Positions 35,037 to 43,681 of a stretch of DNA of 64,000 bases are shown here, piece after piece. The DNA comes from Duganella sp. SG902 (lineage in GTDB: Bacteria > Pseudomonadota > Gammaproteobacteria > Burkholderiales > Burkholderiaceae_D), in the NCBI RefSeq assembly GCF_013376005.1, contig NZ_JABMJK010000006.1, positions 352,117-416,116 on the forward strand, in the 5' to 3' direction. A program made the position numbers and the translations under genes. How positions within the stretch are numbered: position 1 is the stretch's first letter; each line of letters opens with the position of its first letter. Under the pieces are notes generated by a model that ran no database searches, had not been told where the DNA came from, and worked only from the letters and a program-made list of their open reading frames with translations.

Positions 35037-36283
35037 GGCCGGGCGATGCCCTCGCCCGCTATGTCGCCGCCGCCTCGCTGGCACGGATGGCCGATGGCGG
35101 CGCCGTGGTGGCGGTGGTGCTGCTGGCCACCACGCGCGGCGACGGCGGCCAGGCCGCCGGCCTGCTGGGCGCCTGCCTGACCGCGCCGCATCTGCTCGGT
35201 CCCTTCATCGCGCGCCGCATCGACCTGGCGGACGACGGCCGCAAGGTCATCGCCGCCGCCTGCCTGTGGTACGCGGCCGCGCTGGCCGCCGCCGTCGCCA
35301 CGTACGGCCGCGTGCCGCTGGCACTGACCGGTGTGCTGCTGGCACTGGCCGGCCTGTGCGGCCCCCTGCTGACCGGCGGCATCAGCACGCGCCTGCCCGC
35401 CATCGCGCAGGCCGACGCGCGTGGCGCCCGGGCGCGCGCGGCCTCCTCCCACGGCGCCAACGAGGACCGTTCCAGCCTGCGCCGCGCGCAGGGCTGGGAC
35501 GTCGCCACCTACGGCATCGGCGGCACCGTCGGCCCGTCCATCGTGGCGGCCGTCTCGGCCTGGGCCACGCCCGCGCTGGCCGCGCACTGCCTGGCGGGCG
35601 CCACCTTCCTGGCCGCCGCGCTGGTGATGCGCCTGCCCTACGCCGCGCCCGAACACGGCGGCAATCCGCAAGCCGTGCCCGGCGCGTGGCGCACCATCGC
35701 CCTGATCGCCCGCGATGGCAAACTGCGCCGCACCCTCTACATGACCGTGCTGGTCGCCTTCAGCATGGCCGCGCTGCCGATCACCGCCGTCCAGATGACC
35801 GGCCGCCTCGGCATCCCGCTGGCCGGCGCGGCGGCCATGACCGCCGCCTACGGCATCGGCAACCTGTCGGGATCGATCGGCGTGATGCTGCGCCCCCTGC
35901 GCGGCAGCCCGGACCGGCTGATGACCATGCTGGCCCTGTGCGCGGCGGGCGGGCTGGGCGCCATCATGCTGAGCGGCGACTGGCGGCTGGCGGTCTGCCT
36001 GTTCTGGCTATCCGGCGTGGTGAACGCCTTCTTCTTCGCCGCCACCCTGGCCGCCCGCACCGAATACGCGCCGGCCAACGCCCGTGGCCAGATCTTCCTG
36101 TGGGTGGCCGCGCTGAAAATCACCGCCGGCTCGGCCGGCACCGCCACCGCCGGCCTGCTGACCGGCTGGGACGCCCGCACGCCCCTGCTCACCGGCGCCC
36201 TCCTCATCGCCAGCGCCGGCTTGCTGTCCGCACTGGACAGAAACAACACGCGTCCGCGCCTGCTACCTACCCAAAAGAACTAG
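35033..36283 (+). CDS. MFS-type transporter
   Basis: 416 residues with about twelve hydrophobic segments in two halves, separated by a polar loop near residues 130-150 and another around 225-240. The start ATG overlaps the TGA of the DapA-family gene. Segments such as GGTVGPSIVAAVSAW, ALPITAVQMTGRLGIPLAGAAAMTAAYGIGNLSGSIGVM in outline, and FFFAATLAARTEYAP are typical of drug/metabolite efflux members. Presumably moves the substrate or product of the adjacent lyase under MocR control; direction is unknown. Confidence 0.82.
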   Translation: MRPGDALARYVAAASLARMADGGAVVAVVLLATTRGDGGQAAGLLGACLTAPHLLGPFIARRIDLADDGRKVIAAACLWYAAALAAAVATYGRVPLALTGVLLALAGLCGPLLTGGISTRLPAIAQADARGARARAASSHGANEDRSSLRRAQGWDVATYGIGGTVGPSIVAAVSAWATPALAAHCLAGATFLAAALVMRLPYAAPEHGGNPQAVPGAWRTIALIARDGKLRRTLYMTVLVAFSMAALPITAVQMTGRLGIPLAGAAAMTAAYGIGNLSGSIGVMLRPLRGSPDRLMTMLALCAAGGLGAIMLSGDWRLAVCLFWLSGVVNAFFFAATLAARTEYAPANARGQIFLWVAALKITAGSAGTATAGLLTGWDARTPLLTGALLIASAGLLSALDRNNTRPRLLPTQKN

Positions 36284-36366
36284 CGGCTTCTCCCTTCGGA
36301 AAGACTTGGCGGCGGCGGAGAAGGCCTAAGCTTTGTTGGCTCATCCAACCTTTACCGGAGACCTTC

Positions 36367-37338
36367 ATGAAACAACATCGCCCTGTAGCCGCCGCCGTCG
36401 CCGCCACGCTGTTCGCCCTGTCGGGCGCCGCGCACGCCGCCGGCTTTACCGACATCAAGCAGATCAACGCCGGCGACCTGAATGTGGGTTATGTCGACCA
36501 GGGCCCGGCCAACGGCCCTGTGGTCATCCTGCTGCACGGCTGGCCGTACGACATCAACAGCTACGTCGACGTGGCGCCGCAGCTGACCAAGGCCGGCTAC
36601 CGCGTCATCATTCCGCACCTGCGCGGCTACGGCAGCACCCGCTTCCTCAAGGCCGGCACGCCGCGCAACGGCGAACCGGCCGCGCTGGCCGCCGACATCG
36701 TCGCCCTGATGGACGCGCTGAAGATCGATAAAGCCACGCTGGCCGGCTACGACTGGGGCGCGCGCACCGCCGACATCGTCGCCGCGCTGTGGCCGCAACG
36801 CGTGACCGGCCTGGTGTCCGTCAGCGGCTATCTGATCGGCAGCCAGGAGGCGGGCAAGCAGCCGCTGCCGCCGGCGGCCGAGCTGCAGTGGTGGTATCAG
36901 TTCTACTTCGCCACCGAGCGCGGCCGCCTGGGCTACGAAAAGAACCACAAGGATTTCGCCAGGCTGATCTGGAAACTGGCCTCGCCGCAATGGCATTTCG
37001 ACGACGCCACCTACGCCATCAGCGCGGCCTCGCTGGAGAATCCGGACCACGCCGCCATCACCATCTCCAACTACCGCTGGCGCCTCGGCCTGGAGGCGGG
37101 CGAGGCCAGGTACAAGGAACTGGAGGACAAGCTGGCCAAGCTCCCCAACATCAGCGTGCCGACCATCACCATGGAGGGCGACGCCAACGGCGCGCCGCAT
37201 CCGGAGCCGGCCAGCTACGCCCAGCGCTTCACCGGCAAGTACAAGCACGAGCAGATCAACGGCGGCATCGGCCACAACCTGCCGCAAGAGGCGCCCAAGG
37301 CGTTTGCCGACGCCGTGATCGCGGTCGGCCGCCTGTGA
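36367..37338 (+). CDS. Exported alpha/beta hydrolase, epoxide-hydrolase-like
   Basis: 323 residues, ATG behind CCGGAGACC. A Sec signal peptide ends at AHAAG. The catalytic features are an oxyanion loop LLHGWPYD, the nucleophile elbow AGYDWGART with aspartate in place of serine, and a C-terminal histidine in GIGHNLP. Aspartate nucleophiles mark epoxide hydrolases and haloalkane dehalogenases. The lid region (LQWWYQFYFATERGR) has tyrosines that would suit epoxide opening. Periplasmic location is predicted. Its stop abuts the stop of the convergent KTSC gene with no base between. Confidence 0.87.
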   Translation: MKQHRPVAAAVAATLFALSGAAHAAGFTDIKQINAGDLNVGYVDQGPANGPVVILLHGWPYDINSYVDVAPQLTKAGYRVIIPHLRGYGSTRFLKAGTPRNGEPAALAADIVALMDALKIDKATLAGYDWGARTADIVAALWPQRVTGLVSVSGYLIGSQEAGKQPLPPAAELQWWYQFYFATERGRLGYEKNHKDFARLIWKLASPQWHFDDATYAISAASLENPDHAAITISNYRWRLGLEAGEARYKELEDKLAKLPNISVPTITMEGDANGAPHPEPASYAQRFTGKYKHEQINGGIGHNLPQEAPKAFADAVIAVGRL

Positions 37339-37608
37339 TCACTCGCCCGGCGACTTGAACAGGCTCTCCAGGTCGGCGCGCGTGGTGGGCTTGCGCACCA
37401 CGCCGCGCCGGCCAGTGTATTCGTCCTCGATATTATCGCGGTAGTAGCTCCACGCCGCGCCGGAGCTGGACAGCTTGCGCCACACCTCATTGCCCACGCC
37501 CGAATAGTCGATGGCGCTGCCGTCCTCGAACTCCACCCGCAGCAACTTGTCGCGCGCGTCATAGCCGATGGCCCGCAATTTCCCCGCATTGATGCGTTTC
37601 ATTTCCAT
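37339..37608 (-). CDS. KTSC-domain protein
   Basis: 89 residues, ATG at 37608 behind GGGGAGGCCGGC. The N-terminal 65 residues match the KTSC domain: AIGYDARDKLLRVEFEDGSAIDYSGVGNEVWRKLSSS in outline, the last part being the place of the name-giving Lys-Thr-Ser-Cys-like motif, here degenerate. KTSC proteins may bind nucleic acid or assist lysyl-tRNA-type folds, but their role is unproved. The tail RRGVVRKPTTRADLESLFKS is basic. Convergent with the hydrolase gene; the two stop codons together form TGATCA. Confidence 0.8.
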   Translation of the reverse strand: MEMKRINAGKLRAIGYDARDKLLRVEFEDGSAIDYSGVGNEVWRKLSSSGAAWSYYRDNIEDEYTGRRGVVRKPTTRADLESLFKSPGE

Positions 37609-37627
37609 GCCGGCCTCCCCGATTGGT

Positions 37628-38659
37628 TTAAGTACTGCCGCGCTGGATGAACTGGAAGCCGGTGTCGGTCAGGCTGCCCACCGCCTTGCCCTCGACCCGG
37701 TCCAGTATCGCCTGCGCCGCCACACGTCCGATATTAGCGCCATCGACGCGCACAGTCGATAGCGGCGGATAGGTGCGCGCCGCAAAATTCAAATCGCCGA
37801 AGCCGACCACCGCCAACTGTTGCGGCACGGCCAACCCGCGCGCGATGGCCTCGGTCAGGACGCCATGCGCCAGCGTGTCGGAACTGCACACCAGCGCGTC
37901 CAGGTCGGGGCAGCGTTCCAGCAACAGCGACAGGCCGTCCCGCCCCAGCGCGAAGGTGGATGGCAGCGGCATGGCCTGTATCGCCGCCACCTGCACGCCA
38001 TGCTTGGCCAGGCCGGCCTGCAGGCCCTGGTTGCGGCGCGCCGCGCGCGGATCCTCCACCGCCAGGATGGCGATCCGCCGGTAGCCGCGCTCCAGCAAGT
38101 GCTGGGCGATCGCATGCCCCACTTCCTCGTGCGAGAAACCGACCATCATGTCGATCGGCGACGGCGTCAGATCCCACGCCTCCACCACCGGCACCTGCGA
38201 GGCCTGCAGGCGGCGCCGCGTGCTGTCGGTGTGCAGCGAGCCGGTCAGGATCACGCCGTCGGGACGGCGGCTGAGGATGGTCTCCACCAGCACCTCCTCG
38301 CGCCACGCCTCGTAGCTGGACAGCCCCAGCATCACCTGGTAGCCGGCGGCGGTGAGATGATCGCTGGCCGCCTGCACCATGTCGGCGAAGATCGGCGTGG
38401 AAATGGTCGGCAGCACCAAGGACACCAGCCGGCTGCGGCTCGAGGCCAGCGCGCCGGCCATCATGTTCTTCACATAGCCGGTCTGCTGCACCGCCGCCTG
38501 CACCTTGGCCACCGTGTTCGGCCGCACCAGGTGCGGCTGGTTCAGCGCGCGCGACACGGTGATCGGCGACACCCCCGCCACCTTGGCCACGTCCGCCAGC
38601 GTGGCGCCGCTGACACTGACCTCGCCGGTGGCCGTGCGCAAAGTCCGCAGCTCGCTCAT
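37628..38659 (-). CDS. LacI/GntR-type repressor of the glucarate genes
   Basis: 343 residues from the ATG at 38659 behind GAGGATAGTC. An N-terminal LacI helix-turn-helix and hinge (about 18-70: TLADVAKVAGVSPITVSRALN), then the periplasmic-binding-like sensor domain (VSLVLPTISTPIFADMVQ, GVILTGSLHTDSTRR, AVVGFGDLNFAARTYPPLSTVRVD in outline). The gene is divergent from glucarate dehydratase, and a LacI-type palindrome overlaps that gene's predicted transcription start. Repression relieved by glucarate or a breakdown product is therefore likely, though the ligand is inferred. Confidence 0.88.
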   Translation of the reverse strand: MSELRTLRTATGEVSVSGATLADVAKVAGVSPITVSRALNQPHLVRPNTVAKVQAAVQQTGYVKNMMAGALASSRSRLVSLVLPTISTPIFADMVQAASDHLTAAGYQVMLGLSSYEAWREEVLVETILSRRPDGVILTGSLHTDSTRRRLQASQVPVVEAWDLTPSPIDMMVGFSHEEVGHAIAQHLLERGYRRIAILAVEDPRAARRNQGLQAGLAKHGVQVAAIQAMPLPSTFALGRDGLSLLLERCPDLDALVCSSDTLAHGVLTEAIARGLAVPQQLAVVGFGDLNFAARTYPPLSTVRVDGANIGRVAAQAILDRVEGKAVGSLTDTGFQFIQRGST

Positions 38660-38737
38660 GACTATCCTCGATAAGAAAAAGATGTGCCATTGTAGCATCA
38701 CACATCATTTTCTATCATTTTTAAACACAGGTTTACC

Positions 38738-38788
38738 TTGAAATAGCTAGGAAAGACCGCTAACATGCAAATGACAGCGCAATCATTT
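38738..38788 (+). promoter_or_regulatory. Glucarate operon promoter and LacI-type operator
   Basis: TTGAAA (38738-38743) and TAACAT (38761-38766) are separated by exactly 17 bp, giving a start near 38773. Overlapping it is AAATGACAGCGCAATCATTT (38769-38788), an inverted repeat matching at 8 of 10 positions per arm with the central CG typical of LacI-family operators. The 11-mer ATCATTTTCTA occurs at 38704-38714 and again at 38782-38792, hinting at a second, weaker site. Confidence 0.65.
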
Positions 38789-38802
38789 TCTAAGGATTTA
38801 TC

Positions 38803-40134
38803 ATGCGAGACACCCCACGTATCGTTGCCGTGCGAGTTATTCCGGTGGCCGGCCGCGACAGCATGCTGCTCAACCTGAGCGGCGCCCACGGCCCCTACTT
38901 CACCCGCAACCTCGTCATCCTCACCGACAGCGCCGGCAACACCGGCGTGGGCGAGGTGCCGGGCGGCGAGAAAATCCGCCAGACGCTGGAGGACGCGCGC
39001 CCGCTGCTGCTGGAGCAGCCGATCGGCAACTACAACGCCATCCTGAACGCCGCCCGCGCCGCCTTTGCCGACCGCGACGCCGGCGGCCGCGGCCTGCAAA
39101 CCTTCGACCTGCGCGTGGCCATCCACGCCATCACCGCGCTGGAAGCGGCGCTGCTGGATCTGCTGGGCAAATTCCTCGGCGTGCCGGTGGCCGCCCTGCT
39201 CGGCGAGGGCCAGCAGCGCAGCGAAGTGGAGATGCTCGGCTACCTGTTCTACATCGGCGACCGCAACAAGACCGACCTGCCCTACGCCGGCGTGCCGGAC
39301 GACGCCAGCGACAACTGGACCCGCATCCGCACCGAGCAGGCCGTCACGCCGGAGGCGGTGGTGCGCCTGGCCGAGGCCGCCTACGAGCGCTACGGCTTCA
39401 ACGACTTCAAGCTGAAAGGCGGCGTGTTCCGCGGCGAGGAGGAAATCGAAGCCGTCACCGCCATCCACGAACGTTTCCCGCAGGCGCGCGTGACGCTGGA
39501 CCCGAACGGCGGCTGGCTGCTGAAGGACGCCATCCGCCTGTGCCGCGATAAGGGCGACGTGCTGGCCTACGCCGAGGACCCATGCGGCGCCGAGAACGGT
39601 TACTCGGGCCGCGAGGTGATGGCCGAATTCCGCCGCGCCACCGGCCTGCCGACCGCCACCAACATGGTGGCCACCGACTGGCGCGAAATGCGCCACGCGA
39701 TCCAGCTGCAATCGGTCGACATTCCGCTGGCCGACCCGCACTTCTGGACCATGCAGGGCTCGGTGCGGGTGGCGCAGATGTGCCACGAATGGGGCCTGAC
39801 CTGGGGCTCGCACTCGAACAACCACTTCGACGTCTCGCTGGCCATGTTCACCCATGTGGCCGCCGCCGCGCCGGGCAACATCACCGCCATCGACACCCAC
39901 TGGATCTGGCAGGATGGCCAGCACCTCACCAAAAACCCGCTGCGGATCCAGGGCGGCATGGTGCAGGTGCCGACCGCGCCGGGCCTCGGCGTCGAGCTGG
40001 ACATGGACGCCATCGACGCCGCCCACCACCTGTACAACAACATGGGGCTGGGCGCGCGGGACGACGCGGTGGCGATGCAGTTCCTGATCCCCGGCTGGAA
40101 GTTCAACAACAAGATGCCTTGCATGGTTCGCTAA
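38803..40134 (+). CDS. gudD: Glucarate dehydratase (enolase superfamily)
   Basis: 443 residues, the usual GudD length. It removes water from D-glucarate (and L-idarate) to give 5-keto-4-deoxyglucarate. Enolase-superfamily landmarks are present: NDFKLKGG (the K-x-K base pair, about residues 205-207), VTLDPNGGW and YAEDPCG for metal carboxylates, TATNM, and SHSNNHFD carrying the catalytic histidine with [12 protein letters not shown] before it. [15 protein letters not shown] near the N terminus is the GudD-type capping loop. Followed 31 bp later by its permease and controlled by the divergent LacI regulator. The next pathway enzyme is not adjacent. Confidence 0.93.
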   Translation: MRDTPRIVAVRVIPVAGRDSMLLNLSGAHGPYFTRNLVILTDSAGNTGVGEVPGGEKIRQTLEDARPLLLEQPIGNYNAILNAARAAFADRDAGGRGLQTFDLRVAIHAITALEAALLDLLGKFLGVPVAALLGEGQQRSEVEMLGYLFYIGDRNKTDLPYAGVPDDASDNWTRIRTEQAVTPEAVVRLAEAAYERYGFNDFKLKGGVFRGEEEIEAVTAIHERFPQARVTLDPNGGWLLKDAIRLCRDKGDVLAYAEDPCGAENGYSGREVMAEFRRATGLPTATNMVATDWREMRHAIQLQSVDIPLADPHFWTMQGSVRVAQMCHEWGLTWGSHSNNHFDVSLAMFTHVAAAAPGNITAIDTHWIWQDGQHLTKNPLRIQGGMVQVPTAPGLGVELDMDAIDAAHHLYNNMGLGARDDAVAMQFLIPGWKFNNKMPCMVR

Positions 40135-40165
40135 TAACGACAACAAGAACCATAAGGAGACAAAC

Positions 40166-41485
40166 ATGACGATCACAGCAAGCAACAGCAACACCGCCAG
40201 CGGCGGCGCGACCGCCGCCCCCACCGTACTGGACACCGCCGTCAGCAAGGTCAAGTGGCGCATCCTGCCCTTGTTCGTGGTGATGTTCATCGCCAACTAC
40301 ATCGACCGCGTCAACATCGGCTTCGTGCGTTCGCACCTGGAAAAAGACCTCGGCATCGGCGCCGCCGCCTTCGGCTTCGGCGCCGGGGTGTTCTTCCTCG
40401 CCTACGCGCTGTTCGAGGTGCCCTCCAACATCCTGCAACAGCGCTTCGGCGCCAAGGCCTGGCTGACCCGCATCATGGCCAGCTGGGGCCTGGTGGCGAC
40501 CGGCATGGCCTTCGTGCAGGGCGAGATGTCGTTCTACGTCATGCGCTTCCTGCTGGGCGTGGCCGAGGCCGGCTTCTTCCCCGGCGTGGTCTATTACTTC
40601 ACGCAATGGCTGCCGAACAAGGAGCGCGGCAAGGCCATGGCGATCTTCCTGAGCGGCTCGGCGCTGGCGTCGGTGATGTCCGGCCCGCTGTCGGGCGCGC
40701 TGCTGTCGATCGATGGCGGCGGCTTCCACGGCTGGCAATGGATGTTCATCATCGAGGGCTTGGCCTCGGTGGCGCTGTGCTTCGTGGTGTGGTTCTTCCT
40801 CGACTCGCGGCCGGAAGACGCCAAGTGGCTGACCGAGTCCGAGCGCAACGCGCTGGCCGCCGTCATCGCGGCCGAGAAAAAGGAGCGCGACGCCAACAAG
40901 CCGGCGCACGCCAGCATGTTCACGCTGCTCAAGGATGGCCGCATCGCCCTGTTCTGCTTCATCTACTTCGCGATCCAGCTGACCATCTACGGCGCCACGT
41001 TCTGGCTGCCCAGCATCATCAAGAAGATGGGCCACTTCTCGGAGTTCCAGATCGGCATGTTCAACTCGATCCCCTGGATCATTTCGATCGCGGCCATGTA
41101 CATGTTTGCCACGCTGGCGCAGAAGTACCGCCATCAGCAGGCATGGGTGGCGGTGGCGCTGGTGATCGCCGCGTGCGGCATGTTCGCCTCCACCACCGGC
41201 GGCCCGGTATTCGCGTTCGTGGCGATCTGCTTCGCCGGCATCGGCTTCAAGGCGGCCTCGTCGCTGTTCTGGCCGATTCCGCAAGGCTACCTCGACAGCC
41301 GCATCGCGGCGGCGGTGATCGCCCTGATCAACTCGCTGGGCAACCTGGGCGGCTTCGTGGCGCCGGCCACCTTCGGCTATCTCGAGCAGAAAACCGGCTC
41401 CATCCAGGGCGGCCTGTATGCGCTGGCGTCCGCCTCGGTGATCGCGGCGGGCCTGGTGTTCCTGACCCGCCGCAAGCCGGCTTGA
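40166..41485 (+). CDS. MFS sugar-acid transporter (GudP-like)
   Basis: 439 residues, twelve predicted membrane segments, anion:cation symporter type. The N-terminal signature [14 protein letters not shown] is typical of glucarate/galactarate/tartrate porters. A polar loop near residues 215-250 splits the halves. Start behind AAGGAGACAAAC. Position after gudD indicates uptake of D-glucarate or a close relative. Ends convergently against RidA with a short tandem repeat spanning both stop codons. Confidence 0.88.
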   Translation: MTITASNSNTASGGATAAPTVLDTAVSKVKWRILPLFVVMFIANYIDRVNIGFVRSHLEKDLGIGAAAFGFGAGVFFLAYALFEVPSNILQQRFGAKAWLTRIMASWGLVATGMAFVQGEMSFYVMRFLLGVAEAGFFPGVVYYFTQWLPNKERGKAMAIFLSGSALASVMSGPLSGALLSIDGGGFHGWQWMFIIEGLASVALCFVVWFFLDSRPEDAKWLTESERNALAAVIAAEKKERDANKPAHASMFTLLKDGRIALFCFIYFAIQLTIYGATFWLPSIIKKMGHFSEFQIGMFNSIPWIISIAAMYMFATLAQKYRHQQAWVAVALVIAACGMFASTTGGPVFAFVAICFAGIGFKAASSLFWPIPQGYLDSRIAAAVIALINSLGNLGGFVAPATFGYLEQKTGSIQGGLYALASASVIAAGLVFLTRRKPA

Positions 41486-41510
41486 TCCGGCTTGATCCGG
41501 CTTATTCCGG
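41481..41510. repeat. 10-bp tandem repeat across the gudP-ridA junction
   Basis: CTTGATCCGG occurs twice in direct succession and a third time as CTTATTCCGG. The first copy contains the stop codon of the permease gene and the third the stop codon of the convergent RidA gene, so the entire spacer consists of this repeat. It looks like a replication-slippage expansion. Confidence 0.75.
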
Positions 41511-41951
41511 CAGGATGGCGCGGAAAGTAATCTCGATCAGCTGTTCAGGAAACGCCAGCCTGGACACGCCGATCAGATTGCTGGCGATGGCCGGCTGCGC
41601 GCTGGCGTACATCTCCTTGCGCACCTCGCCGGCCACCTTGAACGCGGCGTCCACGTCCAGAACGAACAAGGTCTCCTCGACCACGTTGTCGAGCGTGGCG
41701 CCGAATTGTTTCAGCAGTTCAATGGCGTTCACATAGGTCTGGCGCATCTGCGCCGCCATGGTGTCGAAATCGCGCGGCTTGCCGTCGGCGCCCAGCGCGG
41801 CCGGGGCCACCAGATTGCCTTGCTTGTCATGGCTCAGCTGGCCGGAGATGTAAATGGTGTCTTTCACCTTCACGGCTTGCGTGTAGCCGTAGATGCCTTC
41901 CCAGGCCACGCCCAGGTTGGCGGTCTGCTTGTTCAAGATAGAGGTGCTCAT
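41502..41951 (-). CDS. RidA-family protein
   Basis: 149 residues from the ATG at 41951 behind GAAGGAAGC. RidA proteins hydrolyse reactive enamines and imines from PLP enzymes. VKDTIYISGQLSHD, FDTMAAQMRQTYVNAIELLKQFGATLDNVVEETLFV in outline, and ASNLIGVSRLAFPEQLIEITFRAIL follow the family, but the usual active-site arginine segment (xxRA/PARS) is replaced by NLIGVSRL, so it belongs to a non-archetypal Rid subgroup. A longer frame upstream crosses the next gene's spacer and is rejected. Confidence 0.87.
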   Translation of the reverse strand: MSTSILNKQTANLGVAWEGIYGYTQAVKVKDTIYISGQLSHDKQGNLVAPAALGADGKPRDFDTMAAQMRQTYVNAIELLKQFGATLDNVVEETLFVLDVDAAFKVAGEVRKEMYASAQPAIASNLIGVSRLAFPEQLIEITFRAILPE

Positions 41952-42058
41952 TGCTTCCTTCTCGCATGGTTCAATCGAGATGGCAGCATAGCCAATCAAC
42001 GGCGCGGCCGCGTCACCAGATCTAGGCGACGCGGGTCTGCCTTTTTGCAGAGGCGCGC

Positions 42059-43129
42059 TCAGTCCCTGGCCAGCGGGCGCACATATTCCAGCAGGCTGAC
42101 CAGCGTCTTGCCGGGTTCCTCGAACTGCACCAGGTGCGAGGCGTTCTCGAACCAGACGCCGCGCTTGTACGGCGCCTTGACCTTGGCCAGCCACGCCGCC
42201 GTCGGCGCCGACGGTGTGGTGTAGTCGTGCCGCCCCATGAACATCACCACCGGAATCGGGAACGACTTCACCGGCTTGAAGTCCACCTGCAGCCACTCGT
42301 TCAGCACCCGCTCCAGCGTCAGCAGGCTGCCCTTGTCGATCGCTTGCACGGCCTGCTCGTCATATTCGGGCGACAGCAAGGGGGCGTTGAAGTAGTAGGC
42401 GAAATCGCCGCGGTAGGCCGCCAGCCCGCCGTAATGCTGGGCCCAGGTGCGCTCGGTGACGATGCGTTCGCGCGTGATCGGGGTGTCGCCCGGATATGGC
42501 GCGATCGATTCCAGCTCCTTGATCGCCTGCTGGTTGTTTTCCTTGCGCGCCCGCGCCATGGCGAAATCGAAGCTGACTTTTTCGTTATCGAGCATGCTGA
42601 TCACCTGCCCGATGCCGACATAGGCATGGAACAGGTCCGGCCGCGCCAGCGCCGCGCGCATGCCGACCACCGTGCCCCAGCTGTGGCCGACCAGGATCAC
42701 CTTGCGCTTGCCGTAGCGTTTGGAAATCTCCTGCGCGATCTTGACCGCGTCATCGACAAACTGCTGGACGTTCAGGGTCGGCCGCACCTGCTCCGGGTCG
42801 TTTTCCAGATAGGTCTTGCCGGCGCCGCGCTGGTCGTAGTTCACCACCGTGAAATACTCCTCGAGCGGACGCTGGTACATCCACATGGTCGGCGCGCTGG
42901 GCGAGGCCGGGCCGCCGTGCAGGAACAACAGCACCGGGTTCTTGCGGTCCTGGCCGCGCGTGTAGACCCATTGGTCGATGCCGTTGACGTGCAGCTTGAA
43001 ATTCTCCTGCACGCCATTGGGCGCGACAATGCGGCCGACATCGCCGATGATCTCGCGCCCGGTGGGCGGCGCGGCCAGCGCGGCCGGCAGCGCCGCGGCA
43101 AAAGCGATCGCCAGCGCGAGCCGCCTCAT
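42059..43129 (-). CDS. Exported S33 peptidase-like alpha/beta hydrolase
   Basis: 356 residues with a signal peptide (LALAIAFAAALPAALAA). It has the proline-iminopeptidase-type fold: oxyanion loop FLHGGPASPS, VVNYDQRGAGKTYLEND, nucleophile elbow LVGHSWGTVVGM with serine, and acid and histidine regions FMGRHDYTTPS and NASHLVQFEEP. The substrate could be N-terminal proline peptides or small esters. Its ATG overlaps the TGA of the thioesterase gene (43126-43129), indicating coupled expression. Confidence 0.86.
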   Translation of the reverse strand: MRRLALAIAFAAALPAALAAPPTGREIIGDVGRIVAPNGVQENFKLHVNGIDQWVYTRGQDRKNPVLLFLHGGPASPSAPTMWMYQRPLEEYFTVVNYDQRGAGKTYLENDPEQVRPTLNVQQFVDDAVKIAQEISKRYGKRKVILVGHSWGTVVGMRAALARPDLFHAYVGIGQVISMLDNEKVSFDFAMARARKENNQQAIKELESIAPYPGDTPITRERIVTERTWAQHYGGLAAYRGDFAYYFNAPLLSPEYDEQAVQAIDKGSLLTLERVLNEWLQVDFKPVKSFPIPVVMFMGRHDYTTPSAPTAAWLAKVKAPYKRGVWFENASHLVQFEEPGKTLVSLLEYVRPLARD

Positions 43130-43605
43130 TGCTTGCGGTTCCCGTGCACCATCTGGCGCGCCTGCTTGCGCAGCAGGGCCTGCTCCCAGCGCTGCTTCTG
43201 CTCCTCGGTTTCGGGCACCAGGGTCGGCACCTCCACCGGCTTGCGGTTGGAGTCCACCGCCACCATGGTGAAGTAGCAGCTGTTAGCGTGACGCACCAGG
43301 CGTTGCTGGATGTTTTCCGTGACGACGCGGATCCCCACCTCCATCGAGGTGCGGCCGGTGTAGTTGATCGAGGCCAGGAAGGTCACCAGTTCGCCCACGT
43401 GGATGGGCTGCAGGAACATCACCTGGTCCACCGACAGGGTCACCACGTAGCTGCCCGAGTAACGGCTGGCGCAGGCATAGGCCACGCTGTCCAGGTATTT
43501 GAGAATGGTGCCGCCGTGGACGTTGCCGGAAAAGTTGGCCATATCCGGCGTCATCAACACGGTCATGCTCAGTTCATGCGCCACCCAGTTCATCGGTTTT
43601 TCCAT
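43126..43605 (-). CDS. Acyl-CoA thioesterase, hotdog fold
   Basis: 159 residues. NFSGNVHGGTILKYLDSVAYACASRYSGSYVVTLSVD in outline carries the catalytic Asn/Asp and the hotdog helix of the YciA/acyl-CoA hydrolase group; VGELVTFLASINYTGRTSMEVGIRV is the second half. These enzymes hydrolyse acyl-CoA thioesters and act as hexamers in the cytoplasm. Coupled by ATGA to the exported hydrolase gene downstream. No overall pathway is evident. Confidence 0.9.
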   Translation of the reverse strand: MEKPMNWVAHELSMTVLMTPDMANFSGNVHGGTILKYLDSVAYACASRYSGSYVVTLSVDQVMFLQPIHVGELVTFLASINYTGRTSMEVGIRVVTENIQQRLVRHANSCYFTMVAVDSNRKPVEVPTLVPETEEQKQRWEQALLRKQARQMVHGNRKQ

Positions 43606-43658
43606 TGCCTAGCTCCTAGTTGTCTGTAACAACATGCTATCCGCTAAGCTTGCTATTC

Positions 43659-43674
43659 GCAAATAATGATTTGC
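43659..43674 (-). terminator. Weak hairpin behind the hybrid kinase gene
   Basis: GCAAAT-AATG-ATTTGC is a perfect 6-bp inverted repeat lying eight bases after the kinase stop and ahead of the thioesterase gene on the same strand. The stem is AT-rich and lacks a T run, so its effect as a terminator is doubtful. Confidence 0.3.
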
Positions 43675-43681
43675 GCCGGAT

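Noticed and set aside
34143..40134. The DapA-family gene as the 5-keto-4-deoxyglucarate dehydratase that would complete the gudD pathway
   Set aside because: It has its own regulator and transporter 4 kb away, and its motifs do not resemble the KdgD sequences I know.
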